NCBI RefSeq assembly: GCF_002999335.1
Contig: NW_020312772.1
Span: forward strand, 86,001-150,000
DNA from: Cyclospora cayetanensis
Taxonomy: Eukaryota > Apicomplexa > Conoidasida > Eucoccidiorida > Eimeriidae
Reading direction: 5' to 3'
DNA length: 64,000 nucleotides
Of this stretch, positions 23,370 to 35,238 are shown one piece after another. The notes beneath the pieces were generated by a model. The model saw only the letters and a list, made by a program, of their open reading frames with translations. It was not told the origin of the DNA and ran no database searches. Each line of letters starts with the position of its first letter. Position 1 is the stretch's first letter. The translations under genes were made by a program, and so were the position numbers.

Positions 23370-26300
23370 TTAAAGATTGAGAATTCGGTCTTTAATGCTC
23401 TTCACCACCGTCAGCTGCTCAGCCTTCACCCTGCTGTTTATCCATTCAGGAACCCCCGCCGTCCTCAAATCCGCCTAAACAGACATGTATTTAGGTACAC
23501 AAACAGAAAAGGTAAACAAAATGAAAATACCACGTAGGACCGGCAACGCACTCTGTCAGAGAAAAGTACACATACGTATTTAAACGTTCTTTTTGTCCAC
23601 CAAACGTTTGGTCTCCGTGTCTTACAAGCAATTTACTAGCTCTCAGCTGCAACTATCTGTTATCGTGGAAATGTGCAGAATGAAGAGCAGCGAACAGTGG
23701 TGTACCACAACATGCCCAGCTAGCACAAACGGACATACGTTATTTGAAACTTAGATTAGTGCTTTATTAGCACGCACCTGTACACAGAATGTAAGCACGA
23801 CGTCATCATTGGACTGTCGCTGTATGTCATATCCGGCGAGGTGCAGATTCGCCCTCACGAGACCCTGTATTTGACCCTCGATGCTCTCTGTCCAATCAAC
23901 GGACTCGCAACTCAAAATCATCCGGTTCTCATCAACCTATACGAATAGACGAGCGCGCATCCATTCAGAAGCTCAAAACAAAAGAAGTGGCAGCCTCTTT
24001 GAACAATCAAACGCTACTAGAAGAGGAGAGGGCCCGCATTTCATGAAACGGACGCCCCACCCCTCGAGTTACGGCTAAATGCACACATGGAGTGTCCTTA
24101 GCAAACGCCGCACATATGATAATACGCGGATGCACCCGCGTTAGTAGAATTATTCAGGTGCGATGTATGAATGTAATCATAGAGGCGTACTATGTCGCTT
24201 CTTGCCACGACACGCAAAGAGCGATGCTAAGAAATGCGTGCCCAGCTTCTCACGCCGATGCATGCGTAGCTATAGCATTCTGAAAAGAATCTCATCTGCC
24301 TCTCATACCTTGGTACTCCAACAAGCAATGACAAATTCTCGGCCTGAAAACCCCCACTGGCCTTTAAAAGCCTGGTACACAAGGGAGAAGTTCCCGTCGG
24401 TGGCAATGGTAACGACTGCACAGACACGAGGAGCACACGGCAACAAGTACACACGCGACTTTCAAGGATACGAGACAGTGCAACCTACTCTCGTTCATAT
24501 CACCACCACGCACGAAGCATATTAGCTGCCACGTAAGAACTGGCCTATGCACAAGGCACTTCTGCGATGTGCACAAAGCTCGGCGTCCGCACCCGGACGC
24601 TCTGCGCTGAGTCATCCGCTAGAAACAATCTTTCGAGCTGCTTCTACGGGGATCCCATGAGTGAACTCTTGAGAACGTCTTCTGCAGACTTTCTCTCTCA
24701 TGAAGTAAGACGTTGAAAGCGGTTGTGTCATGACCTGTTGCTGTCTGCTTTCTAGCTACCCTCTTTGAGGCAAGGTGGTGCGCTTTCACTAGAGTACACC
24801 AATTTGTCACTCCACAGCGGACCTGATGCCAGGTAGAAACGTAGAATTCTTACCTTTGCTGGTTGCGGAATCGAACTCCATTTTGTTTTCAGGTTTCGAA
24901 AGATAATCGATGCATTTTTGAAAGTCCACCTTTCCCAAGTTGATCCGCCCAGCGCCTAGTACCGGCACGGCATCTCCCGAGGTGATGCGCTGTCCAGCAG
25001 CCACGTGGAACTTGTACTGTTCGCACTTAAAGGTCTCATATCCCCGACATCCGATTTTTTTGAAAGCGGATGGATCGTCTAGGTGATCCACAATCCACTG
25101 CAATTCGGAGCTCACAGCTTTCTCCTGGAAGCCGGGCACATACAGCAGACGTGCTTACCGATGAAGGGACGAAAAAGCATTCCTATGCTCATGAGCTCAT
25201 GTACTGCCACACATATAGACTAATCAGTTCTCCGCTGCACTCATCCGTGATGACCGACGTGAGCAGCCCGGCATCCCACTGCACCTGCAACTCTCCAACT
25301 ACGAATGCGATCGCTAAGAGATGATCAAAAAATCATTTAAAATGCCTCACATGCTTCCTTATGCAGCGGGAACCCCAACCGTATCGCCATCTTTCTAGGA
25401 GCATAATGTACTGCGCCTGTCGCGGAGAAGATTCTCCGCCACTGACACTACTGAACCAAAGAAAAAATGTACAAACGGCAAGAGCCCGCCACGCTAAGCG
25501 ACGGCAGAGGCTGCCCTCACCCTAGGCTTGAAGGCGTGCCATGCGGGAAGCTGCTGTGGGCCTTCGTCTCCGTCGAGTGCCTTTGCTGGGGAGGAGGCAG
25601 TAGATAAGGATCCTTCTGATGCGGCTGCCGCATGCTCCCCTCCAGCCTCTCCCTGCAGCAGCAAAACAGAGGTTCGTGTCATAATGCACGAGAGAGCAAG
25701 AAGCAGCATCCAGGAGAAGAAGCGGGGAGGGTCATTCGACCCGGCCTAACTGGTAGTAGACGACGACACTCTCACACTGGAAGCGTGAGAAAAGAGGATC
25801 CAGAACTTTTATTCGCAGCCACTTATGCTTTCCAAACGGCGATACACAGGCCTTTCCATACAGTCGAGACGATACACAAAGGCTACCACCACACACCCCT
25901 ACATAGCACAGGCGCAGTGCGCAGTCGCTGGTCGGCTCACATATGGTTCACTGGGGGGCCCCGAGATCCGCTTGAAAACTCGAACTGAAGAAACCTCGTT
26001 TTCGAGGCCTTCTTTTCGCAGTACTACTTTATACCAAAGGGCGTCCGACTGCGTACCCTGAAGTGTGCAACAATACATGCGGCAGAGGCCGACAACGCGG
26101 GATTTTTGAAACAGAATACACGATCTATCACTTTGAAAGCTCCCTCTAGAGGCCCTTTTGTGCGAATGCGCATCTGTCCCAACGGAGAATAAGTATGCAT
26201 GTCTGCATTCGCACGCGATGCTGCTCAGCCCTCGCAGGTTCCCTTGAAAGCGGTCGTGCTCTGTGATGCCTTGTGCGTGGCACCAGTTGCAGCAGCTCAT

Positions 26301-26984
26301 GACGAGAATAACTCTCACTTCGCCTTCAGACTTAATTTCTCTTGTCTCATAGAGAGTTGCTTTTTGCTGCTCGTTGCGCTGGGTGGTCTTGAGGACCGCA
26401 CCGTCAATCTGCGTGACGCTCTTCCAGGCCCCCACATCTTCGTCTTCTGCCTCCACATCAACGCCGCTCAGATTTAGACGCACAGTCTGCACGCCACATG
26501 CGATTAAAAAGCAGGGAACCTTCGACCCAGTAGATCTCGAGGACGCAGACGGATACGCCGACGCCTGCGCTAGCAGCTGACACCGTTCCCTTGCGTCGTC
26601 AGAACAAATCATGGCACGGAGACACGAAATCGCCACATAAAAACGAGGCTGGGATATGTGCACAGACGCAAAGGACACCCCGCTTAGCTAAAGAAGCAAA
26701 ACTTAACATCTCGAACACCTGGTCATCTAGCTAAACGCAGCGCTGCTCGAAAAGCGCGGTGTAGATGCGCCTCGTTTCACCTTTGAGATGCCCGCAGTCA
26801 GTGTGGTCGTTATGGCAAACTCCAGCTGCCCGTTCTCCTCAATAAGCGCGTACTGCACAGTCGGGTTCAGCTTTTCTACAGCGTTGCGGATGAACCACGA
26901 GACCCCCAACTGCTCTGACACTGGCGAGAAGCTCGTGCTTCTGCTTCGATCAAACTCCCATTCCCCGATAAATCGGTTGATGAT
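23370..26984 (-). CDS. FABP-like domain joined to a START lipid-transfer domain (eight exons, 5' end lies upstream)
   Basis: Exons 26781-26984, 26319-26486, 25941-26057, 25521-25652, 24854-25124, 24309-24415, 23778-23936 and 23370-23474 join with consistent phases to 420 codons and a TAA. Exons 1-3 read as a cytosolic fatty-acid-binding-protein barrel: FIGEWEF at the first strand, EQLGVSWFIRNAVEKLNPTV for the two-helix lid, EENGQLEFAITTTLTAG, KSVTQIDGAVLKTTQ, and SSVRVFKRIS at the last strand, where families carry an R-x-Y/F ligand contact. Exon 4 is a Gly/Ala/Ser linker. Exons 5-8 read as START: WIVDHLDDPSAFKKIG, CIDYLSKPENKMEFD, DGNFSLVYQAFKG, REFVIACWS, GLVRANLHLAGYDI, and a final helix AGVPEWINSRVKAEQLTVV. 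The family carries sterols, phospholipids or ceramide between membranes. The first exon opens at an acceptor, so there must be an upstream exon, most simply the membrane protein at 27148-32243. Confidence 0.85.
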
Positions 26985-27147
26985 CTACGCACCAAAACAC
27001 AAAGACGCAACTCGCCCTATCTACGAAGCCTGGCCCCTGCGTTCTGCAGCCTACACCCCGCAAATCGCACTGCCCACTCGCGTTTTCGCGCTGCAAAACA
27101 GAAAAACTCTTGCTCCTTTGCTTAGACATGAACAGCGTATTGCGCAC

Positions 27148-30100
27148 CCGTCGATCGAGAGGCTTGGAAGCCTTAGAGAGCGCTCTCGCTGGACGCTCAG
27201 CGCTACGCGTAGACATGAGCCCTCGAGGCCCCTCTCGTTTCAGCACCGCGTCAATGTACTGTTCGGTTGCCAGCTCCTGGAGCACATTTTCGCACCAGAT
27301 GAAAGGAACCCCTCTTTTCCCCCCTAAACCTTTCTTGGCGCGCATCGTCTCAAGTGTGGACGCAGAAAGATTTCTGAGCTCCCTGCGGGAAAGAAACAGA
27401 CGCGAGAAAAATCCGTCCTGCGTTCTTACCAATCGTCTGGGGCTGAACGGCTCTCCAACGGATGGACTTGTATCCTCCGAAGCAGCCTCAGGCAGCTGCA
27501 GCTTGAGGACAGAGGCATCCAGCTGCCTTACACCGCCTTGCAGCAGGGGAATATCGGAGACTCCGCCTTCAAGAGGCAAAAGAGGCGGATACAGCAGCTG
27601 CTTCACAGTTCGCCACAGCGTCCGAACTTGCTGCTGCGGCAGCTGGTGGAGAGGCACCAGATACTTGTAGAGGTAGCGCAGGATCAAAGGCAGCCGATAC
27701 TTCTGAGGAGGCGCGGGCATCAAGCGGGGGAAGAGTGCCTCGTGCGGCTGTACAGACACACGGAACGCCGCGAACAAACATCCAACCCCCCAAGCTGACG
27801 ACAGAAATGTTCGAGAAAGACAAGCACGCAACCAAGCAAACTGGACCCCACAGACAAATAAGGTGCAACAAAACTCATGAGAAGTCGCCGCAACAGCCGC
27901 TCTGCGGCTAGAAGAAGAACGCCCCTGCAAACAGGAGCACCATCAGTCTGCCAGAAAAGCCGGAACCTCTTGATTCGCCACTAGGAGCTCCAGCACATGC
28001 CCACCTGCAAAATATCAAAGTTGAACTCATGAGCGCTGACTTCTCGCTCTGCCATTTCGTGGACGGCCTGGAGCTGCGAAACGCGAACATCACGCAGCGG
28101 CGTTCTGCTGCTACTGCACTCCAGATCTACCTCCTGTTGCTGCAGAAGACTCGAGGCACCACATTTTGCGCAGCAGGGTTCCTTACGCTGTCATCTTCGC
28201 TTCTCTCTCGAATTGCCTGATGCAGCAGCAGCACAAGGCAGAGAGCACCTCCAAACACGTGCTCGAACCCTAGGGAGTTCGCCAAAGGCAGCAATGGCTC
28301 CCTCAGGAGCATCAGACGCTGTCTCTCCAAGTGCATCGTCAGCAGCTGCTGCTGCAGCAGCAACAGCAGACGGCTGAAGCCGACCACTGCTCCTAAGCAG
28401 CAGCAGATCGCCGTTACCCCCATGCGGGGTAGCCAGCTCTCCAGAGTCTGCGGCAGCTCTCCCAAGCAGCAACTGCTGCTGCGGCGACAGTGGAGCATCT
28501 GGTGACAAGCTTCCCTCAGCCGCAGCGGCAGGATCAGCAGCTGCAGGAGGAGGCACAGCAGCAGCACTCGATGCGCCGCAGCAAGAGGCAGCAAGCACAG
28601 CTCCAGACAGAAAGACGCGTAGAAGTACTCCAGCCGCAAAGGAGGCAAAGCGGCTTCGGCAGCGGCTGCAGCTGCTGATAATTCCGCCTCCTTAAGAACG
28701 TCGCTGCCATTGCAGCTGGCTGGAGGAGAGGGGCCTGGTGACACCAAAGATGCGCGCCTCGTAAACAGCAGTCGCATCAGCTCCGCAGCAAAAAATAATA
28801 ATAGCTGCAACGCGAAGAAAGCCGAAAAAGGACACGGCAGTCCAGTTGCCGCAGCTGCCGATGTTGCTGCTGCCGCCGATATGACAACTACCGCCGACCC
28901 TCCCCACGTGACGAGCAGCAAAAACAGCTGCTGCGCTGAAGAGAAATACGTTTTTTCTGAGCGGAGACAGCGCACGCCCTACGTAGTGGCGTCAAACGCG
29001 CACCTGCCTCAGCCCGCAGCCAGACGACACTTTTTACGCTTTCTAAGCGAAAAAAAAGCCTCAACTCACCTCCTCCCCCCCTTTCCTTGCGTCACCTCCT
29101 TCCCCCCTTTCCTTGCCTCACCTCCTTCCCCCCTTTCCTTGCCTCACCTCCTTCCCCCCTTTCCCTCTCCCCCTCCGCATGCGCATCCCCCCTCAATTGT
29201 GTATGTACCTGAAGGGGACTCTGTGGCAGCGGAGAAAACATCGAGCTCCCAAAGAGAAGCCGCAGCGTCGGCAGCGGCGATGGAAACGGCTCTAAGAGCG
29301 TTCCAAATTCCCAGTGGCTTTGCAGCGAAGCGCAGCACTACGGGCAGCAGCATGGGAAGCAGCAGCAGCAGCAGCTCGAGCACGCTGCTGCTGTGCTGCA
29401 GTCTCCGTACCGCTTGCCTCACAGGACCCCACAAGGGGGCTGCGGCGTCAGACACCGCAGCCTCTGCCACTACTGCCGCTCCTGCACCCTCTCCTGCTCC
29501 TGCTGCTGCTCCTGCTGCTGCTCCTGCTGCAGCAGCAGCGGCATTCCCCGGAGCCGCCATCCAGACACTCCACTCTTCGGGAGCCGCAGCGCGGAGAACG
29601 ACCGCTGCATGCACGGCCAGCAGCAGCACCAGCAGCACCCCCTGTGCTGCACTCGCCAGCGTAAGTCGCCCCTTCCACCAGCTGAAGCCTTGGGCGCGCT
29701 GCACTGCAGCTGCAGAGACTGCACTGTGTTGCTGCTGCTGCGGCGGAAGCACAGCAGACGCGCAGCCGCTTGCTGCCGCCGCTCCAGAGCTTCTAGACGC
29801 TGGAGCTCCCGCAGCGCTGCTCAGAGCCTGCTGCTGCTGCTGCACAGCCAGTGCAGGAGCGCCGCCAGAAAAAAAGGGAAGGAAGAACTCCCTAAATCGG
29901 GGGTGACAGCTGAAGGACAAACTCTCGGTGGGCGCAGCGCCAAACAGAAGCAGCAGCCGCAAGCGCTGCTGCAGCAGGCTGAGAGGGGGAAAAGGCTTTT
30001 CAGTTAGGGCCCCGGGGGCCCCCAGGGGCCCTCGGGGGGCCCCCATGCGCGACAAAGACTCCAAGCCGAGGGCATATCGCCAAGCAGGAAGCTGCAGCAG

Positions 30101-32243
30101 CGACCGGCAAGGGAAACGGCAAAAGACACCGGCTGCAACTCCGGCGGAGGGTGCCGGTGCCGCTGCCGCTTGCTGCTGAAAGCTGAACTCTGAATCGTCT
30201 GCCTGTAACTACGGTCCAACTGCACAACAACAACCCCCCTCCCCCGTGACACCCCAAGATATCTGCTCGCACCTTTTTCTGAACAGCGCTCAAAAAGACA
30301 GGCACTGCACATGCAATCAACAGGGCCGCCGTCGCCTTGAAGGTCTTCGACGTTAGCAGCAGCCACACGGGATCTGTAGATACACCCCAAGCCAGCGTGC
30401 CCGCTGCAGCAGCTGCACCCATGGCTTGCGTTGCAGGGAAGGTGGAAGTCGCTGCTGCTGCCGCTGCGGCTGCTGTCGCAGCGGCTACAGAACGAACTCG
30501 AGCCGCCTCTTGTGCTCCCCTGTCTCCCACCAGCTGGAGCATCAAGAGCAGGAGCTCCACCAGCAATAGCGACATGCAACACCGCCAAGCCCCTCTCAGC
30601 AGCAGAATCAATGAGCACATCGGAAAGCCGCAGTACGCAGCCTGAGACACACACACGCAACCCCACCAAATCCGCAACCTTTTAATACCTTGATGCGCGC
30701 AAAGCAACGATCGTACGGTGCAACCCCTCCCCCCTGGCAAGATGCACGACACACACACACACACACAAAATCTAGCCATTTCCGTTGACTTTTCTAGAAT
30801 CACCAGCATTGTTTCAAGGGAAGGCGAAGGATCTTTCAGCCGCAATTGCCGCCGCCGCTGTTTCTTTGCGCCGTCCTGCTGTTGCAGATGCTCCTGCAGT
30901 TTCAGCTGTATGGACAGCTGGGCTTCCCGAAGGTGCAACGGGTAAATGCCTTGCACCACTCCGGTGCCGAGGCAGACGTCTAAAACCCCCAAACCCTGAA
31001 GAAAGCAAACCGCTCAAGCCTCCCGCATACGCCACGGAACAGACAGAGAGAGAAAGAGAGCGCTGAAGACAAGCCGGAGGACTAGGTGTCATGACAGGGG
31101 GCAGAAGAAAGTCTGGAAAACTCAACAGCAAGCCTGCTGGCAACAAGCCCGATGTCAGTGACCCCCCCCCCCCTCACACCCCACCTGGAGAGACTGAAAA
31201 GGTGCATCAACTCCAAAGCGCATGGACAGTAATTCCCCTAGAATAAGATCCGCCTCCTCATGCGGCGTTAAGAAGGTATCCGCATCTCCGCTGCGCAACC
31301 ACCGCACACCCCAAGCGCAAAGCTTCCTCTGCTACGTTCATTTTGTCGAGCAGAAAGCGCAGTCTGTCTGTCAATGGAGACTACTGATAATTTGAGGACC
31401 TATAGTCTAAGGGAGTGAGAACAACTTTGATTCTTTGGCCGCAAGAAAGTCTTCCCCTCTCCTCTCTCCTCTCCTTCTTCTTCTCCCCACCCCGAGGATC
31501 CCAAAAGCCAAGCTTTCAGCCAGAATCTCACAGCGCACTGACCTGCCCTCGAAGAAGGATCTGCATCTGAATCTGAAGGCGGCGTATTTGTTGGTGAGCG
31601 TTTTCTTCGTCCCACCCGCTTCTTCTAGCAGCAGGAGCAGCCGCTCAGGATCCCCCCAGACAAGCAAGCCAGTACAATTCTGGGAGTTTTCAGCCGCAAG
31701 ACTTCCTCCAATGAGCTCCGCATCCAGCACGGGGTGCCCCTTGAGTTTGCACAGCAAGTATTGCTGCAGAGACTCCTCGACAGCGTCACCGCTTCCACCC
31801 TCTACTGCTGCAGCTGCGGCAGCCGCCAGCCCAACCCTCCACGCACTGCTGCTGCTGCTGTCGCGGAATCTCGAGCTGCCTCCACTGCAGGCAACAGGCT
31901 GCAGCAAAACAACCCACTGCGTGCTGCTACGCCCCTTCGGAGGCACTTGCCCCTCCTCGAAATCGCCTGCTCCCAGCGCAGGTGATGCTACGGCTGCTGC
32001 TGCTCCTGCCGCTGCGGAAGTAAGTGCTGGGGGAGGAGGCGCAGACACAACTGGCGACAGAAGGAAGGATATAGACGATGAGAGACGCGGCAAAAAGGAG
32101 GGCAACAGAGCCGCCAACCCATGCTGCTCCTCGGATACTGCTACTGCTTCTGCTGCTGCTGCTGTTGCTGCTGCAGCTGCGGCTGCTGGAGTCGCCACTG
32201 CAAGTTGCGCAGCGGCGGGAGCAGGAGGAAAGCCTCGTGTCAT
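27148..32243 (-). CDS. Multispanning membrane protein, probably the N-terminal half of the FABP-START gene
   Basis: Minus-strand exons join in phase. First is about 31531-32243 (possible ATG at 32243, Ala-rich, then AELIGGSLAAENSQ). Next come about 31200-31300 (PHEEADLILGELLSMRFGVD), about 30830-31000 (GLGVLDVCLGTGVVQGIYPL), about 30270-30640 (SLLLVELLLLMLQLVG; TAALLIACAVPVFLSAV), about 29215-30180 (Ala-rich, LLLLLLPMLLPVVLRF), about 28180-28960 (several hydrophobic segments, donor GTAAGG) and about 28015-28145 (VSQLQAVHEMAEREVSAHEF). The last block, 27148-27780, has LPLILRYLYKYLVPLHQLP and WCENVLQELATEQYIDAV. At least eight hydrophobic segments are visible. The last block can splice in phase from a GTGCGC donor at 27147 to the FABP exon at 26984. 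I do not recognise the family. If joined, the protein is roughly 1,700 residues and resembles STARD3 only in principle: membrane anchor plus START. Confidence 0.5.
29084..29165. repeat. 27-bp C/T-rich tandem repeat, about three copies
   Basis: The unit CACCTCCTTCCCCCCTTTCC followed by TTGCCT repeats with little change. It lies in a predicted intron of the membrane-protein gene and is strongly strand-asymmetric (pyrimidine on plus). Confidence 0.8.
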
Positions 32244-32330
32244 GGCTGTAGAGCTGCGCAAGTAGGAGACGTTGCAGCTATTCATGCTCTGAGAACGCCA
32301 TCCACAAGCGCTGGCATACGAAAAGGCATA

Positions 32331-33605
32331 TCCATCTATATATATATATATATATATACACTTAGACACCGGCATATCCATACAAACAGGCATATCCATA
32401 CAAACAGGCATATCCATACAAATAGGCATATCCATACAAACAGGCATACCCATACAAACAGGCATATCCATACAAACAGGCTTATCCATATAAACAGGCA
32501 TATCCATATAAACAGGCATATCCATACAAACAGGCATATCCACACAGACAGGCATATCCATACAAACAGGCATATCCACACAAACAGGCATATCCATATA
32601 AACAGGCATATCCATACAAACAGGCATATCTACACAAACAGGCATATCCATACAAACAGGAATATCCATACAAACAGGCATATCCATACAAACAGGAATA
32701 TCCATACAAACAGGCATATCCATATAAACAGGCATATCCATACAAACAGGCATATCCATACAAACAGGCATATCCATACAAACAGGCATATCCATACAAA
32801 AAGACTTATCCACACAAACAGGCATATCCATGTAAACAGGCTTATCCATACAAACAGGCATATCCACACAAACAGGCATATCCACACAAACAGGCATATC
32901 CACACAAACAGGCATATCCATACAAACGGGCATATCCACACAAAAAGGCTTATCCATATAAACAGGCATATCCATACAAAACAGGCATATCCATACAAAA
33001 CAGGCATATCCATACAAACAGGAATATCCATACAAACAGGCATATCCATACAAACAGGCATATCCATACAAACGGGCATATCCACACAAACAGGCATATC
33101 CACACAAACAGGCATATCTACACAAACAGGCATATCCATCTATATATATATATATCCACTTAGACACAGGCATATCCATACAAACAGGCATATCCATACA
33201 AACAGGCATATCCATACAAACAGGCATATCCATACAAAAGGGCTTATCCATATAAACAGGCATATCCATACAAACAGGCATATCCATACAAACAGGCATA
33301 TCCATACAAACAGGCATATCCATACAAAAGGGCTTATCCATATAAACAGGCATATCCATACAAACAGGCATATCCACACAAACAGGCATATCCATACAAA
33401 CAGGCATATCTACACAAACAGGCATATCCATCTATATATATATGTATCCACTTAGACACAGGCATATCCATACAAACAGGCATATCCACACAAACAGGCA
33501 TATCCACACAAACAGGCATATCCACACACACAGGCATATCCATGCAAACAGGCATATCCATACAAACAGGCATATCCATACAAACAGGCATATCCATACA
33601 AACAG
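32331..33605. repeat. 18-bp minisatellite with embedded TA blocks
   Basis: About 65 copies of GGCATATCCATACAAACA with variants (CACACAAA, CATATAAA, AAAAGGCTT). Three blocks of (TA)n followed by CACTTAGACAC lie near 32333-32365, 33137-33172 and 33432-33460 and divide the array into units of unequal length. Because the unit is a multiple of three, several frames on both strands stay open: minus MDMPVC-type, plus HTNRHI-type. One minus frame runs unbroken from 33431 into the exon of the membrane-protein gene, but there is no independent sign that it is translated. Confidence 0.95.
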
Positions 33606-34863
33606 CAAGGTAAAAAGACTGAAAGCTTCCTTGCTTTGAGGGGAAGCATGAGGGACGGCAAAGATGCACTGCCAGCGCTAGCAGCCGTTTCCTCGAGCAA
33701 AGCAACAGCAGTGCTGCAACGAGCATGAGCGTAGTGAGATGCAGTAGGGGCAGCAGAAACGACAGCATCCTATCTTACGATGGATCGCGTGACAAAGTTG
33801 CCTTGGCCGTTTTGTTGCACAGAAAAAAGCAGCGCCTCTTGCCGTTGCGCATCTACGGGCTGCAGCAGCTGCTGCTGCTGCAACATCCTCGCTTATCTGT
33901 CTGCTCCTGTCGCACATGCACTGCTGCCCCCGAGTTGTTCTTGGTGCTTCTGCTGACAGACGTGTCTGCTCGTCTGGCGGCTTGCTCCTCTTGCTTGCTG
34001 CTGCCGCGGTTGGTGGAGGTCTAGCCTAGCCGTGGCTCCGCTTCTTCTATTAGGACCGTCTTCACGGCTGCTGCGCGTGCTCATGAAGAGGTGATAACAG
34101 AGCGATCCAGCACACGATGCTTCCTGGAAGACTCGTTGCACTCCCGCGGAGGACTATCTCCTCGAAGCCAGGAACCCCACTCCCTAAGTCCGTTACTGTA
34201 GCTGCAAAATGAGCGACTTTCGATCCAGTTAATTGCTTGTTGTCGCTGGAAAGAAACCCTGCTCAATGGATAGAAGATCAGGAAAGAGAGCTGAGGGGCC
34301 CGTGCTTGCTGCTGCGGCTGCTGTTGCGCATGAAGGGATAGACACAACGGCTACTGTACATACTGTAGGAATCAATAAAGGCATCCCGTAAATTATTCTA
34401 GTCTATCTTTGGGTACTCCCTTAACTGCTGATACGCCTTGGTCGACACGGTTAGCAGCTGCAGCAGCCGACGGCACTGCGTGCGCCGTCGCCCTCCCTCG
34501 TAGAAGGAAAAGTCACTGCCTTCTTCATGAAAATAACTAATGAAACTTGCAGCACAGGCATCTGCTGTCTGAAACTGTACCTCCTTTCAACTCTCTAAGG
34601 CGCAAGCCTAACCTCAAACTGTACCTGAATACGCAGCAATTCAATGCCTCTCCTCCCCCCGCCCCGCATACCAGTAATCATTCATGGCCATCCCCTTCCT
34701 CTCTACTTCTAACCTCGCCACGCTAGACGGATAGAATTCTACCCCCCTAATTCTAACTCCCCCACACGCAGTTCTAACTGGGGGGCCCGCACTGAGCGAA
34801 AGCTCTCCTCTATCGATCAAACCTACGAGCACCACATCAGCGCTTACACGTAACTCGTTGAAC
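33606..34863. other. Possible 5' exons or leader region, minus strand
   Basis: CAG-rich DNA at 33650-34350 carries overlapping minus frames, for example FLIFYPLSRVSFQRQQAINW at about 34260 and a Ser/Arg/Gln-rich frame at 33893-34141. They might be upstream exons of the membrane-protein gene, but the splice pattern was not resolved. At 34350-34863 I see nothing convincing. Confidence 0.3.
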
Positions 34864-35238
34864 TCAAATCCGAAACATCCAGCTGAGCGGGCGTCGCTTA
34901 CCGCCGTAAAATACGCTACTTTGGGGAGAGTTTCCCCCCCCGCCGCCGGCAGTAAAAGCCTGAAGCGGGGCTAACAACCTGTTTAGGAGCTTGCACCTCT
35001 CTGCGGGGTGACGAACCTGCAGACTGAAGAGGCCTCTTGCCTGCGACTTCACTGAGCTGCTGTGACACTGTGACCAGAGGCCCCTAGGAGGGGCCTCATC
35101 TGCGCCGGGGCTTGCGCGTAGCCAGAGAATGGCAGCCACCGAACCGCTCCAAAACACCATGTAGCGGACGGAGGAATGCCCACGAGCTTTACACCCCATT
35201 AGTTGCATTAACAACGAAGTAGTACACAAGCAGCTCAT
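34864..35238 (-). CDS. Hypothetical ORF, 124 codons
   Basis: Complete ATG-to-stop frame with a single hydrophobic stretch, YMVFWSGSVAAILWL, at about residues 26-40, then a basic, Gly-rich C-terminus. No family is recognised, and there is no partner exon with a matching splice site. It sits at the edge between repeat-rich and repeat-poor DNA. It may be a chance ORF in GC-rich sequence. Confidence 0.25.
   Translation of the reverse strand: MSCLCTTSLLMQLMGCKARGHSSVRYMVFWSGSVAAILWLRASPGADEAPPRGLWSQCHSSSVKSQARGLFSLQVRHPAERCKLLNRLLAPLQAFTAGGGGGNSPQSSVFYGGKRRPLSWMFRI

Noticed and set aside
28710..29906. Plus-strand 398-codon Ala/Thr/Ser-rich ORF
   Set aside because: Antisense shadow of the membrane-protein exons, which have matching splice phases and hydrophobic segments.
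32121..33455. Plus-strand 444-codon His/Thr/Arg/Asn repeat protein
   Set aside because: Chance open frame across the 18-bp minisatellite; equally long frames exist on the other strand.
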